A stretch of 64,000 bases of DNA from Cloacibacterium caeni. Lineage in GTDB: Bacteria > Bacteroidota > Bacteroidia > Flavobacteriales > Weeksellaceae. The stretch spans positions 1,178,001 through 1,242,000 of the forward strand of contig NZ_OU015319.1 of the NCBI RefSeq assembly GCF_907163125.1, written 5' to 3'. The translations under genes were made by a program, and so were the position numbers. The notes beneath the pieces were generated by a model that did no database searches, was not told where the DNA came from, and saw only the letters and a list, made by a program, of their open reading frames with translations. Below, piece by piece: positions 35,124 to 43,062 of this stretch (positions are counted from its first letter, which is position 1; each line of letters starts with the position of its first letter).

Positions 35124-35915
35124 TTATTTTGATAGTTTTAAAATCGAAAAAGCGCCTCTTGTCACCAAGATAAAAATAAGAGTTCCAATGGCTAAATCTG
35201 GCATTTTGCTATGTGTAAAATAGACTAAAACCCCAGCAATTATCACTCCTAGATTGATCATCACATCATTATTGGTAAAGATTACACTCGCCTGAATATG
35301 AGCTTCTTTGCTTTTACTTTTTTGCAAAAGATAAAGACAAGCTGCGTTTCCTAATAATGCAAAAAACGAAATAAGCATCATCATTTGAAATTCTGGAACT
35401 TCTGTTTTTACAAAAAATCTTCGCAAAACTTCTGTTAAACCTAAAATTGCCAAAATCAACTGAAAATATCCGCTGATTTTGGCAACATTTTTCTTTCTTT
35501 CAATGGCTTTTCCAACTGCAAATAAAGCCAATAAATACACAAAACTATCTGCCAACATATCTAGACTATCGGCAACTAATCCCATAGAATTAGACCAAAA
35601 ACCATAGAAAATTTCTAGCAAAAAAAAGAAAAAATTGATTCCTAAAACACTCCAAAGCAATTGTGTTTGATTTTTGTGTTCTTGGAGTTTTTCTTGCGTA
35701 AATTCTGTAGAAATATGCTGTGTATCAAAATTTAGTGTTTCTAATTGTTTGAAAATTTCCTCTTCATTTTCATGATGAAAAACCAATAATTCCCGATTGG
35801 GAATATCAAAATCCAAAGCTTCAATCGATGTGAAATTCTGAAGCTTCATTCTGATGATTTGCTCTTCTGAAGGGCAATCCATTTTATGGATTTTGAATTT
35901 GGATTTTTTCATCAT
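35124..35915 (-). CDS. CDF-type cation transporter with N-terminal HMA-like domain
   Basis: A 263-residue protein. Residues 1-70 resemble a heavy-metal-associated domain (FKIHKMDCPSEEQIIRMKL, with MDCPSE replacing MxCxxC, so only one Cys). The rest has five to six membrane helices with the CDF site LVADSLDMLADSFVY (~118-132), containing the Asp pair of zinc transporters. The second metal-site helix reads VIFTNNDVMINLGV, lacking the usual HxxxD. It is placed inside the ars operon, 4 bp before arsC. Substrate uncertain. Confidence 0.75.
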   Translation of the reverse strand: MMKKSKFKIHKMDCPSEEQIIRMKLQNFTSIEALDFDIPNRELLVFHHENEEEIFKQLETLNFDTQHISTEFTQEKLQEHKNQTQLLWSVLGINFFFFLLEIFYGFWSNSMGLVADSLDMLADSFVYLLALFAVGKAIERKKNVAKISGYFQLILAILGLTEVLRRFFVKTEVPEFQMMMLISFFALLGNAACLYLLQKSKSKEAHIQASVIFTNNDVMINLGVIIAGVLVYFTHSKMPDLAIGTLIFILVTRGAFSILKLSK

Positions 35916-35921
35916 ATAAAA

Positions 35922-36542
35922 TTACATTTTCTTTTGGAATTCGCAGAAAATAAAGTTTTGAGTAGTTTCAAAAGGTGTTTTATGTACTTCTTCAAAACTA
36001 TGGAGCAGCGAAAAATGAGTTCCGAAAATTTTCAAGAACTTCTCTTTGCTGTATTGCGTAATTTCTAAACCGCTACATTTTAGAGGTCCTGATTCTGAAA
36101 AGGTTCCCACAAAAAACAGTCCGTTTTCTCCTAAAATATCGCTCAACAAAGTAGCATATTTTTGAATATCTTCTTCTTTGGTCAAAAAATGAAAACTCGC
36201 TCTATCATGTATCACGTCAAACTTTTCTATTGAAGAAAAATCTAAAATATCAGACACTATAAAACGTACTTTTTCTGATTTTTCGCCTAGTCTTTTCTTG
36301 ATTCTTTCTATTGCATTTTCTGAAATATCTAGAAAAGTAAGACTTTCAAAGCCTTGCTCTAAAAGATTGTCCATCAAATAACTATCTCCTCCACCAATTT
36401 CTAAAATTTTGGAAGTTTTTGGTATTTTATTTCTTTCAAAAAATTGTAGAGAAGTTTCAGGTTTCTCTTGATACCAACTTACTTCTGTTTCTTTTTTTGT
36501 GCCGAAAACATTTTCCCAATGTTGCTTTTTATTTATTTCCAT
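35922..36542 (-). CDS. Class I SAM-dependent methyltransferase
   Basis: A 206-residue Rossmann-fold methyltransferase. Motif I ILEIGGGDSYLMDNLL (~40-55), an acidic end of strand 2 (LTFLDISENAIERI), and motif IV-like FDVIHDRASFHFL (~108). The N-terminal HWENVFGTKKETEVSWYQEKPE is common in small-molecule methyltransferases of this group. It lacks the conserved cysteines of ArsM, so it may act on another substrate. Located between arsM and the CDF gene in the ars operon (6 bp from the CDF start). A short AATCCTT-g-AAGGATT hairpin (36557-36571) precedes it. Confidence 0.75.
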   Translation of the reverse strand: MEINKKQHWENVFGTKKETEVSWYQEKPETSLQFFERNKIPKTSKILEIGGGDSYLMDNLLEQGFESLTFLDISENAIERIKKRLGEKSEKVRFIVSDILDFSSIEKFDVIHDRASFHFLTKEEDIQKYATLLSDILGENGLFFVGTFSESGPLKCSGLEITQYSKEKFLKIFGTHFSLLHSFEEVHKTPFETTQNFIFCEFQKKM

Positions 36543-36556
36543 AGTTTAAAGTAAAC

Positions 36557-36571
36557 AATCCTTGAAGGATT
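36557..36571. repeat. Short hairpin in the ars operon
   Basis: AATCCTT-g-AAGGATT, a near-perfect 15-bp palindrome between arsM and the next methyltransferase gene. Possibly an mRNA processing or attenuation site; not followed by a strong T-run. Confidence 0.4.
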
Positions 36572-36579
36572 AAAATAAT

Positions 36580-37419
36580 TTAACAACAACCCGAATTTGG
36601 AGTACAATAACCCACTACTTTTTCTGCGTAAACAGTGATGCTGTAAATCCTAGTGGTAGAATCTTTATATTGCTGAATTTCTTCTTCGTTCAGATAATTT
36701 TTCAGAATATCATCAGGAACGATAATCGGTTTTTTCTTCTGTAAACTAATGTTTTTGAAACCAGAATTTTCGATAATTTTCAAATAATCTTCCATTTGAA
36801 TCGCCGAAGCTACACAACCAGCATACATTTCGGCCGCATTTTTAATTTTTTCTGGTAAATCTCCCTCCAAAACAATATCAGAAATCGAAAAATGACCAGT
36901 TGGTTTCAAAATTCTTTGAACTTCTGCAAAAGCTTTTGGTTTGTTAGGAACCAAATTCATCACGCAATTGCTTACCACAACATCGGCAACATTGCTCATC
37001 AAAGGAATATTCTCAATGTCTCCCAATCTGAATTCCACATTATTGAAACCTAATTTATCTGCATTATTTCTCGCTTTTTCTATCATTTCAGGAGTGAAAT
37101 CTATTCCCACCACTTTTCCAGATTCGCCAGTTTCTGCTCGCGCTACGAAACAATCGTTTCCTGCTCCACTTCCTAAATCTACTACGTAATCTCCTTTTTT
37201 AATTTTGGCAAATTCTGTTGGCAAACCGCAACCTAATTTAAGGTCTGCATCAGGATTATAACCTTCTAAATGGTCATAATCATCCGTCATAATATTGTAC
37301 ACTTCTGTACTACAACCGCCACTTCCACAGCAAGATGAAGCGTTAGTATCTTGGTTTTGCAAAGCAATTTCTGCATATTTTTGCTTCACCATTTCTTTGA
37401 TTTCTTCGTTAGAATTCAT
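36580..37419 (-). CDS. arsM: Arsenite methyltransferase
   Basis: A 279-residue SAM-dependent arsenite S-methyltransferase that makes methylated, partly volatile arsenicals. SAM motif VVDLGSGAGNDCFVA (~72-86), VVGIDFTPEMIEKA, and the As(III)-binding cysteines: one in the N-terminal part (LGCGLPTEF), one in VVSNCVMNLVP (~149) and one in AEMYAGCVASA (~201). Extra Cys clusters occur at both ends (SSCCGSGGCS near residue 28 and a terminal CTPNSGCC), which may assist As(III) capture. It follows arsR in the operon, with a structured repeat and a heptamer tract in the intervening 180 bp. Confidence 0.93.
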   Translation of the reverse strand: MNSNEEIKEMVKQKYAEIALQNQDTNASSCCGSGGCSTEVYNIMTDDYDHLEGYNPDADLKLGCGLPTEFAKIKKGDYVVDLGSGAGNDCFVARAETGESGKVVGIDFTPEMIEKARNNADKLGFNNVEFRLGDIENIPLMSNVADVVVSNCVMNLVPNKPKAFAEVQRILKPTGHFSISDIVLEGDLPEKIKNAAEMYAGCVASAIQMEDYLKIIENSGFKNISLQKKKPIIVPDDILKNYLNEEEIQQYKDSTTRIYSITVYAEKVVGYCTPNSGCC

Positions 37420-37425
37420 TTTTTT

Positions 37426-37460
37426 AAATTTTAAATTTTAAATGATAAATTTTAGATATT
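37426..37460. repeat. Heptamer-period degenerate repeat, tract 4
   Basis: Units AAATTTT, AAATTTT, AAATGAT, AAATTTT, AGATATT in register, directly upstream of the arsM ATG. Confidence 0.6.
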
Positions 37461-37476
37461 TTTTTTGAAGCTATTT

Positions 37477-37576
37477 CCTGCTTTCGCTACTCGCTTTTTT
37501 ATTTTTAGATTCTTCGACTCCGCTCACAATGAAAAAATAAAAAGAGCTCAAACAAACCGCTCAATCAGGGCTAGTT
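37477..37576. repeat. Structured intergenic element, copy B
   Basis: A folded element like copy A at 24423. Central helix: GCT-TTTTTATTTTT (37493-37506) with AAAAATAAAAA, a bulged G (37544), then AGC (37545-37547). It is preceded by CGCTACTCGCT and followed by TCAAACAAACCGCT. The outer arms CCTG (37477) and CAGG (37566) can pair. The loop is larger (about 26 nt) than in copy A. It lies between arsR and arsM inside the ars operon. Confidence 0.65.
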
Positions 37577-37599
37577 ACGTTTTCGTTTTTGAAAGAACT

Positions 37600-37929
37600 T
37601 TAGCAGCAAGATTTCTGCTTTTCTATTTTTCTAAAAATTTCAGAAATAAAATGCTCCATTTTTTTCAATGTATCTGGATTAATGCAATAGCAAATCGCTT
37701 TTCCATCAATTTCTCCTTGTATAATTCCTGCGCTTTTCAGTTCTTTAAGGTGCTGAGAAACAGTTGGTTGTGCTAGTTTCACTTCCTCAACAATATCATT
37801 ACAAATACATGAATCTACAGAAAGTAAATATTCTACAATCGCAATTCTAGCAGGATGAGAAAGCGCCTTCATTAATTTTGCCACTTCATTTTGTTCTTCT
37901 GTAAAATATTCAGTTTTAGAAATTCCCAT
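37600..37929 (-). CDS. arsR: ArsR-family metalloregulator
   Basis: A 109-residue winged-helix repressor. MKALSHPARIAIVEYLL (~19-35) and the recognition helix LAQPTVSQHLKELKSAG (~57-73) are typical. A Cys-X-Cys in the third helix (SCICNDIVEE, ~41-43) corresponds to the As(III) site ELCVCD of classic ArsR; the C-terminal KQKSCC adds another Cys pair. It represses its own operon until As(III) binds. First gene of the leftward ars operon. The promoter and a palindromic operator lie directly upstream (37944-37981). Confidence 0.92.
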   Translation of the reverse strand: MGISKTEYFTEEQNEVAKLMKALSHPARIAIVEYLLSVDSCICNDIVEEVKLAQPTVSQHLKELKSAGIIQGEIDGKAICYCINPDTLKKMEHFISEIFRKIEKQKSCC

Positions 37930-37943
37930 AATTTTATATTTTC

Positions 37944-37981
37944 ATATTGCAATATTACGATATATAATTTTCTAAACCAAA
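37944..37981 (-). promoter_or_regulatory. ars operon promoter with ArsR operator candidate
   Basis: On the minus strand TTTG (37978-37981), 20-bp spacer, TAATATTG (complement of 37950-37957) forms a -33/-7 pair. A perfect 12-bp palindrome ATATTGCAATAT (37944-37955) overlaps the -7 box, the expected place for a repressor such as ArsR. Confidence 0.6.
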
Positions 37982-37999
37982 ATTTTCTTCATAAATTTG
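37968..37999 (+). promoter_or_regulatory. Promoter of the YggS-family gene
   Basis: TTTT (37968-37971), 20-bp spacer, TAAATTTG (37992-37999), 18 bases before the ATG at 38018. It is divergent from the ars promoter and interleaved with it. Confidence 0.55.
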
Positions 38000-38017
38000 A
38001 AAAAGAAATTCAAAATC

Positions 38018-38671
38018 ATGTCTATTCAAGAAAATTACCATAAAATAAAAGCCCAAATTTCAGAAAACGTAGAATTAGTAGCCGTTTCTAAATTTCATCA
38101 TATTGAAAAAATTAAAGAAGTTTATGATTGCGGACAAAAAGTTTTCGGAGAAAATAAAGTACAAGAGCTTTTAACCAAAGTAAACGAACTTCCAGCTGAT
38201 ATTCAATGGCATTTAATTGGTCATTTACAAACCAATAAAGTAAAATATATTTCTCCTTTTATAGATACCATTCAAAGTGTAGATTCTGAAAAATTATTAT
38301 TAGAAATCAACAAAGAAGCAGCAAAAAAAAATAGAATAATTAAAGTTTTACTTCAAGTAAAAATTGCCGAAGAAGAAACCAAATATGGTCTTGAAATCGC
38401 TGAAGCGAAAGAAATTTTCAGCAATTATTTAGAACACAAATACCCAAATATTGAGATTTTAGGTTTGATGGGAATGGCAACTTTTACAGACAACAAAAAT
38501 CAAGTAAAATCAGAGTTTTTAGTTCTAAAATCTCTATTCGATGAACTTTCTACCTTCAGAAAACTAGAAACACTTTCTATGGGAATGAGTGACGATTTTG
38601 CACTTGCAATAGAATGTGGCTCTACTTCTGTAAGAATAGGTTCTGCTATATTTGGAGTGAGAAATTATTAA
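38018..38671 (+). CDS. YggS/PROSC-family pyridoxal phosphate homeostasis protein
   Basis: A 217-residue PLP-binding TIM-barrel protein. The lysine that binds PLP is in VAVSKFHHIEKI (~26). IQWHLIGHLQTNKVKYI (~63-79), QVKIAEEETKYG, and LSMGMSDDFALAIECGSTSVRIGSAIFG (~185-212) are family signatures. It has no catalytic turnover and helps keep free PLP and amino-acid pools balanced. The start is the ATG at 38018, since the 7 codons upstream overlap the -7 box. A large membrane protein follows 9 bp downstream. Confidence 0.93.
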   Translation: MSIQENYHKIKAQISENVELVAVSKFHHIEKIKEVYDCGQKVFGENKVQELLTKVNELPADIQWHLIGHLQTNKVKYISPFIDTIQSVDSEKLLLEINKEAAKKNRIIKVLLQVKIAEEETKYGLEIAEAKEIFSNYLEHKYPNIEILGLMGMATFTDNKNQVKSEFLVLKSLFDELSTFRKLETLSMGMSDDFALAIECGSTSVRIGSAIFGVRNY

Positions 38672-38680
38672 AATTTAAGG

Positions 38681-40057
38681 ATGACTGAGAAAAAATATAC
38701 TTACCTCTACTTTGCCATTTTATTTTTCGCAATTTTTATTCCTTTTTTTATTTCTTATGGAGGAATAGTTGCAGATACGCTGAGTTATATAAAAATTGCA
38801 GATAGTATTCCTGATGTAAAATCTAATCTTTTTCCACTAGGCTATCCTTTAATTATTAGATTATTTCATTCATTTACAGATGATTATTACTTTTCTGCAA
38901 GAATAATAAGCATTTTAACGGTCTTACTTATTGGAGTATTTTCTTTTTATAAGAAATTTTATTTCAAAGAAACCGTTATTTTACTATGTACCAAAATTTT
39001 TGTTTTTTGCATATACAATCTCATATCTGAAGGTTTATTTTTAGGGATTTTTTATTTTCTAATCTTTTATTTTCATGAATTTTTTTCCAAGAATAAAAAA
39101 GGATGGTCTTTTATATTGCCAACTAGTTTGTTATTTCTTGCATTATTTTTAACCAGATATTCTGGGATTTTTATTTACGCAGCAATACTTATATTTTTCT
39201 TAATAAATTATAGAAAACCAACGTTTAAGAATTATAAAAAAGATTTTTTCTTTGTTATAATTTTAAGTGGTTTCTTCATTGCGTCTTACATGCTCTACAA
39301 TTTTCTGAATTTCGGAGGAATTATGGGCGAAAATGAAAGATTTTCGGTGGATAAATCCAGTATTGGTCTTGATATCATTAGAAATTTTCTTGGAGTGATG
39401 AACTTAGCAAACCCAATTCTTGGAATAAAACCTGCTCATTTTACTCCCATCACTATTATTATAGAGTTTTTTCTTTTCTTTATTAATCTTATTTTTATTT
39501 ATCTAATTTACCATCTCTTCAAAAAAAATAAAGCTTGGAAGTCAGATTTTACAATTACATTTTTATTGATTTCTTCGGCAACTTATTTGGTTTTAGTAAT
39601 CATATCAAAATTTTTTCAAGGCATAGAAGAACTCAATACCAGAATGCTTTCCGAAAGCAGTTTCCCTTTATTTCTTAGTGCTATAATTCTATATTTTCAA
39701 TCTGATTATAATAAAAAAATCATATTTTATTTAGCTGTATTTTCACTTCTATTTAATGCTGCTTACTTGATAAAAACTCCACAAAATTTTCTTAAAAGAA
39801 AAGCAGAAGTTGAAAATCAAATCGTAAATTTAAAAGACAAAAAGTACTATTTTGACAATATTAAAAAAGTAGAAAAATCGCGTAAAGAATATAAAATCCC
39901 TATTATCAATAAAACTTTTTATTACGAACATGGTAATCAACAAAAACCATTTATTGATGGAAATATAATTATTTCAAAAAATCCAGAAATTAATTTATTG
40001 TTAAAAGACACTGTTAAAAATAAAAAAAGCATTATTTTTAGCAGTGATATTAAATAA
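38681..40057 (+). CDS. Polytopic membrane protein, GT-C glycosyltransferase-like
   Basis: A 458-residue protein with about 10-11 membrane helices and a short hydrophilic C-terminus. After the first helix there is an acidic segment ADTLSYIKIADSIPDVKSN followed by LGYPLIIRLF, the arrangement (Asp in the first periplasmic loop, then PxGYP) found in GT-C fold glycosyltransferases that use polyprenyl-phosphate sugars. Overall similarity is too weak to name a family. It starts 9 bp after the YggS gene and is probably co-transcribed. Codon use and AT-richness are higher than neighbours, consistent with a fast-evolving membrane protein. Confidence 0.6.
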   Translation: MTEKKYTYLYFAILFFAIFIPFFISYGGIVADTLSYIKIADSIPDVKSNLFPLGYPLIIRLFHSFTDDYYFSARIISILTVLLIGVFSFYKKFYFKETVILLCTKIFVFCIYNLISEGLFLGIFYFLIFYFHEFFSKNKKGWSFILPTSLLFLALFLTRYSGIFIYAAILIFFLINYRKPTFKNYKKDFFFVIILSGFFIASYMLYNFLNFGGIMGENERFSVDKSSIGLDIIRNFLGVMNLANPILGIKPAHFTPITIIIEFFLFFINLIFIYLIYHLFKKNKAWKSDFTITFLLISSATYLVLVIISKFFQGIEELNTRMLSESSFPLFLSAIILYFQSDYNKKIIFYLAVFSLLFNAAYLIKTPQNFLKRKAEVENQIVNLKDKKYYFDNIKKVEKSRKEYKIPIINKTFYYEHGNQQKPFIDGNIIISKNPEINLLLKDTVKNKKSIIFSSDIK

Positions 40058-40085
40058 TTTCACACAGGTTCTCCATAAAAATAAA

Positions 40086-40093
40086 TAAATTTG
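40086..40093 (+). promoter_or_regulatory. NtrC-like gene -7 box, four bases before ATG
   Basis: TAAATTTG-CCTT-ATG: an exact TAnnTTTG with N4 to the start codon at 40098, the same spacing as dnaX, lolD and hemN. Confidence 0.5.
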
Positions 40094-40097
40094 CCTT

Positions 40098-41282
40098 ATG
40101 CAAAAAGTATTAATCGTAGAAGACGAAAAAGCAATTTCTGGTGTACTGCACAGTATTTTATCAGATGAATTAACCAATTACGAAGTTTTGGTTGCAGAAG
40201 ATGGTTTAGAAGCCTACAAACTCATCGAAAAAGATGATTTTGCATTGGTTATTTCAGATATAAAAATGCCAAAACTTTCTGGTACAGAACTTTTGAAACA
40301 AGCACTTCAATTAAAACCAGACACTACTTTTGTCATGATTTCTGGTCATGCTGACATTGATACTGCTGTAAATTCTCTTAAAGATGGCGCTTATGATTTT
40401 ATTTCAAAACCTATTGATATTAATAGATTGATTACCAGCGTAAGAAATGCTCTTGACCGTAAAAATTTGGTTCAAACGACTAAAGTTCTTCAAAAAGAAA
40501 ATACTCAACTCAAGAAAAAAGTCAACAAAAAATACCAAATGATTGGTACTTCTGAAGCGCTTTCTAAAATTCAAAATATGATTGAAAAAGTAGCTGCTAC
40601 AGATGCTAGAGTTTTGATTACGGGGCCAAATGGTGCTGGTAAAGAATTGGTAGCCCATTCTATTCATGCACAAAGCGAAAGAAGTAGAGGACCAATGATT
40701 GAGGTAAACTGTGCGGCAATTCCATCAGAATTAATAGAATCTGAACTTTTCGGTCACGTAAAAGGTTCATTTACAGGCGCTATAAAAGACAAACAAGGTA
40801 AATTTGAATTAGCAAACGGAGGAACAATTTTCTTAGACGAAATTGGCGACATGAGTTTGGTAGCACAAGCTAAAGTTCTTCGTGCGCTTCAAGAAAGCAG
40901 AGTTTCACCTGTAGGAAGTGACAAAGAAATAAAAGTAGATGTAAGAGTGGTTGCTGCAACCAATAAAAATCTACAAAAAGAAATAGAAGACGGAAAATTT
41001 AGAGAAGATTTGTATCACAGACTTTCTGTGATTGAAATTTATGTACCACCATTAGATGCTAGAAAGGAGGACATTCCGCTTTTGGTAGAACATTTTGCTC
41101 AAATCATTGCAGATGAACAAGGAAATGCAGTTAGAAAATTTGACGACAAAGCGATAAAAGCACTTCAAAATTTCTCTTGGACAGGAAACATTCGTGAGCT
41201 GAGAAACGTAGTAGAGCGTTTAATCATTTTGGGCGGGAATCCTGTAACAGCAGAAGATGTAGCAGCTTTCGTAAGAAAATAG
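40098..41282 (+). CDS. Sigma-54-activator-type response regulator lacking a DNA-binding domain
   Basis: A 394-residue protein. Receiver domain 1-120 with acidic pocket (VEDE), phospho-acceptor Asp in LVISDIKMPKL (~55), Thr/Ser in MISGHAD and Lys in SKPID. Coiled linker ~125-145 (LQKENTQLKKKVNKKY). AAA+ domain ~148-394 with Walker A TGPNGAGKE, the sigma-54 contact loop GSFTGAIKDK, Walker B GGTIFLDEIG, and the arginine-finger region. It ends at EDVAAFVRK with no Fis-type helix-turn-helix. NtrC-family proteins without it act from solution (as FlgR, CtcC), so it may work without binding an enhancer. The stop is well supported: a terminator follows. No kinase gene is adjacent. Confidence 0.9.
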   Translation: MQKVLIVEDEKAISGVLHSILSDELTNYEVLVAEDGLEAYKLIEKDDFALVISDIKMPKLSGTELLKQALQLKPDTTFVMISGHADIDTAVNSLKDGAYDFISKPIDINRLITSVRNALDRKNLVQTTKVLQKENTQLKKKVNKKYQMIGTSEALSKIQNMIEKVAATDARVLITGPNGAGKELVAHSIHAQSERSRGPMIEVNCAAIPSELIESELFGHVKGSFTGAIKDKQGKFELANGGTIFLDEIGDMSLVAQAKVLRALQESRVSPVGSDKEIKVDVRVVAATNKNLQKEIEDGKFREDLYHRLSVIEIYVPPLDARKEDIPLLVEHFAQIIADEQGNAVRKFDDKAIKALQNFSWTGNIRELRNVVERLIILGGNPVTAEDVAAFVRK

Positions 41283-41289
41283 TATGTTA

Positions 41290-41324
41290 GATGCAATATT
41301 TTAGATTTTAGATACTAGAAAAAT
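41290..41324. repeat. Heptamer-period degenerate repeat, tract 5
   Basis: Units GATGCAA, TATTTTA, GATTTTA, GATACTA, GAAAAAT in register, just after the stop codon of the NtrC-like gene. Confidence 0.55.
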
Positions 41325-41343
41325 TTAATAAATTTATACACTA

Positions 41344-41370
41344 AACCACGTGATTTTGCGTGGTTTTTGT
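41344..41370 (+). terminator. Terminator after the NtrC-like gene
   Basis: Stem AACCACG (41344-41350) with CGTGGTT (41359-41365), followed by TTTGT and further T-rich sequence. Confidence 0.7.
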
Positions 41371-41399
41371 TATTTTTAAACACTGAAAATATTTTATTC

Positions 41400-43007
41400 A
41401 TGAAAAAAATCGGTTTATTTCTTTTAGTTTTTAGTCAAATCACCTTTGCACAAACTTTTACCAAAAAAGATACTTTAAAAGGTTCTGATACGGCGTTTAG
41501 AAATTTTTGGGACGTCAAAAAATACGAGCTCACTGTAGAACCTAATATTCAGGATCAATCAGTCAGCGGAAAAAACACCATTTTCTTTGAAATCACCAAA
41601 GATGTAGAAAATCCTACATTTCAATTAGACCTTCAAAAGCCTATGAATTCTAAAAATTTCATGGGAAATTTTAATTATACCCAAGTAAAAACCGAAGACG
41701 ATTTCATTTTTATAGAAACTCAACAAAGTTTCAAAAAAGGAGAACGTTTTTACATGATTTTAGAATATTTCGGGAATCCTAGAATTGCCAAAAAAGCACC
41801 TTGGGATGGAGGTTGGGTTTTCACCAAAGATGAAAAAGGAAATCCGTGGATTTCCGTGGCTCAAGAAGGAGACGGAACCAGCCTTTGGTTACCCTCAAAA
41901 GATATTTGGAATGATGAGCCAGATGAAGGCATAGAAATGAAAATCATTACGCCAAAAAATTTAACAGGAGTTGGAAACGGTAAATTAATCTCTCAAACAG
42001 TAGAAAAAGGCAAAAATGTTTTTACTTGGGAAGTTAAAAACCCTATCAATCTATACAGCATTGTTCCTACCATTGGGAAATTTGAACATTTTTCTGAAAT
42101 TTATGATGGAGAAAAAGGTAAATTAGATTGCGATTATTATGTACTTTCTTACAATCTAGATAAAGCCAAAAAACAATTTACGCAAGTAAAACCAATGCTT
42201 CAAGCGTTTGAATATTGGTTTGGAGCTTATCCTTTCTACGAAGACGGTTATAAATTGGTAGAAACGCCTTATTTAGGAATGGAACATCAGTCTAATGTAG
42301 CCTACGGAAATCATTATTTGAATGGTTATCTTGGTAGAGATTTATCTGGAACTGGAGTTGGATTAAATTGGGATTTCATCATTATTCATGAATCTGGTCA
42401 CGAATGGTTTGCGAACAACATTACTGCAAAAGATCAAGCTGACATGTGGATTCATGAAGGTTTTACTTGTTACTCAGAAACGCTTTTTACTCAAAATTAT
42501 TTGAACAAAGAAAAAGCAGAATTGTACATTAAAGGAATCCGTCAAAACATAGAAAACGACAAACCTATTATCGGGAAATACGGTGTAAGAAACGAAGGAA
42601 GTGGTGACATGTATTACAAAGGTGCAAACATGCTTCACACGATAAGAACCGCCATAAACCACGATGAAAAATTCAGACAAATTTTAAGAGGAATCGGTAC
42701 AGATTTTTATCATCAAACAGTAACTACTCAGCAAATCGAAAATTATATTTCTGAAAAATCTGGAATAAATTTCTCCACTGTTTTTGACCAATATTTAAGA
42801 ACTACTCAAATTCCAACTTTAGAATTTTCTCAAAACGGAAAAACGTTAAAATACAGATGGACGAATACGGTGGAAGGTTTCAACTTGCCTATTAGAATAG
42901 AGAATACAACTCTAACTCCAACCAAAGATTGGCAAACTATTAAACTGAAAGACAAAAAAGACGTAAAGTTTAATGATAATTACTATGTGAATTTTGTGAA
43001 GATTTAA
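41400..43007 (+). CDS. M1-family metallopeptidase (aminopeptidase)
   Basis: A 535-residue zinc peptidase starting at the ATG at 41400, which gives a clean signal peptide (MKKIGLFLLVFSQITFAQ); an earlier in-frame ATG at 41367 would bury it. The zinc site is HESGHEWFANN ... WIHEGFTCYSE (HExxH-18-E, ~330-353), and GMEHQS stands for the substrate-anchoring GxMEN with His for Asn. It is shorter than ERAP-like M1 enzymes and lacks the C-terminal helical domain, similar to secreted Bacteroidota M1 peptidases. It would trim peptides from the N-terminus in the periplasm. Confidence 0.9.
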   Translation: MKKIGLFLLVFSQITFAQTFTKKDTLKGSDTAFRNFWDVKKYELTVEPNIQDQSVSGKNTIFFEITKDVENPTFQLDLQKPMNSKNFMGNFNYTQVKTEDDFIFIETQQSFKKGERFYMILEYFGNPRIAKKAPWDGGWVFTKDEKGNPWISVAQEGDGTSLWLPSKDIWNDEPDEGIEMKIITPKNLTGVGNGKLISQTVEKGKNVFTWEVKNPINLYSIVPTIGKFEHFSEIYDGEKGKLDCDYYVLSYNLDKAKKQFTQVKPMLQAFEYWFGAYPFYEDGYKLVETPYLGMEHQSNVAYGNHYLNGYLGRDLSGTGVGLNWDFIIIHESGHEWFANNITAKDQADMWIHEGFTCYSETLFTQNYLNKEKAELYIKGIRQNIENDKPIIGKYGVRNEGSGDMYYKGANMLHTIRTAINHDEKFRQILRGIGTDFYHQTVTTQQIENYISEKSGINFSTVFDQYLRTTQIPTLEFSQNGKTLKYRWTNTVEGFNLPIRIENTTLTPTKDWQTIKLKDKKDVKFNDNYYVNFVKI

Positions 43008-43062
43008 AATAACATTCAGAAATTTAAGTTATACTATTTAAAATATATTTAAAACTATAAAC

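Noticed and set aside
37465-37776. 103-residue rightward frame antisense to arsR
   Set aside because: Half of it is the structured element copy B and half the opposite strand of arsR.
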